Below, in pieces: positions 63,855 to 64,000 of a stretch of 64,000 nt of DNA. Source of the DNA: Clostridia bacterium (lineage in GTDB: Bacteria; Bacillota; Clostridia; Caldicoprobacterales; Caldicoprobacteraceae); NCBI GenBank assembly GCA_017577715.1, contig PKRC01000005.1, positions 117,226 through 181,225 on the forward strand, in the 5' to 3' direction. Both the position numbers and the translations under genes were made by a program. Under the pieces are notes generated by a model. That model made no database searches, had not been told where the DNA came from, and saw only the letters and a program-made list of their open reading frames with translations. The stretch's first letter is position 1; every line of letters starts with the position of its first letter.

Positions 63855-64000
63855 CTTCAACCTCACTCCCGGCAGGATATATTCTCCCGGCTTCTACTTT
63901 GAACTTTTCATCGCACAGCAGGTCGATATCTTCTTTGATATGGCTGGCAATGAGTATTGTTGCCCCCCTTCCCTTTTCTTCCAGCAGGATATTCCTGTCC
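63847..64000 (-). CDS. ABC transporter ATPase, C-terminal fragment at window edge
   Basis: 51 codons remain: RNILLEEKGRGATILIASH, with the switch His of an ABC ATPase, then IKEDIDLLCDEKF and a short tail ending at TAG (63847). The 5' part lies beyond the right edge. Coupled to the secreted protein gene by an 8-base overlap. Probably the ATPase of an ABC-2-type exporter. Confidence 0.8.
   Translation of the reverse strand, partial: DRNILLEEKGRGATILIASHIKEDIDLLCDEKFKVEAGRIYPAGSEVEDE

Noticed and set aside
1..64000. CRISPR array, insertion sequence, prophage or defence island
   Set aside because: No regularly spaced repeats, transposase, integrase, phage structural or restriction genes are seen; most of the window is conserved core genome.

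Overview
The window is a stretch of bacterial chromosome from an endospore-forming, low-to-moderate GC Firmicute of the class Clostridia. The evidence is the presence of spoIIP, gpr, yqfC/yqfD, a CIRCE/HrcA heat-shock operon and HinT, together with a gene order (rpoD-dnaG, recO-era-cdd-dgkA-ybeY-pgpH-phoH-yqfD-yqfC, rpsU, mtaB-rsmE-prmA-dnaJ-dnaK-grpE-hrcA-hemW-lepA, spoIIP-gpr-rpsT-holA) typical of that group. Genus cannot be fixed from the sequence alone. Nearly every gene is on the minus strand; the plus-strand genes are rpsT, lysA, one degV and a purine-type permease.

Layout: 1-4.3 kb holds the B subunit of a type IIA topoisomerase (running off the left edge), a sirtuin, a DegV lipid-binding protein and a small UPF0180 protein. 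4.4-11 kb holds RNase P RNA, a coiled-coil zinc-ribbon protein, nif3 and trmK, a CAU tRNA, and the rpoD-dnaG pair. 11-15 kb holds a dNTP triphosphohydrolase and pyruvate phosphate dikinase. 15-28 kb is a long cell-envelope, sporulation and RNA-maturation run (recO, yqzL, era, cdd, a dgkA-PAP2 fusion, ybeY, pgpH, phoH, yqfD, yqfC, a membrane protein, floA, nfeD, an EEP nuclease) up to rpsU. 28-40 kb is translation and protein-quality control (hinT, mtaB, rsmE, prmA, dnaJ, dnaK, grpE, hrcA, hemW, lepA). 40-46.7 kb holds spoIIP, gpr, rpsT, holA, lysA and degV.

46.8-64 kb is more accessory: a three-gene flavoprotein/Fe-S operon resembling anaerobic glycerol-3-phosphate dehydrogenase systems and preceded by a 210-nt leader with an attenuator-like terminator; a CofE-like gamma-glutamyl ligase homologue; a complete branched-chain amino-acid ABC transporter operon ending in a CBS-ACT sensor gene; a divergent NCS2 purine-type permease; an FtsX/LolD-type ABC pair with unusual repeats in its promoter; and a secreted hypothetical protein behind a truncated ABC ATPase.

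No CRISPR array, transposon, prophage or defence island is visible. The most interesting signals are regulatory (attenuator leader at 50.35-50.6 kb, a Shine-Dalgarno-masking inverted repeat with GTCAC repeats at 62.97-63.07 kb, a perfect 17-bp tandem repeat before lysA, an unexplained structured-looking spacer at 39.95-40.19 kb) and one protein architecture (lipid kinase fused to a PAP2 phosphatase-like domain, with substitutions at key positions in both halves).
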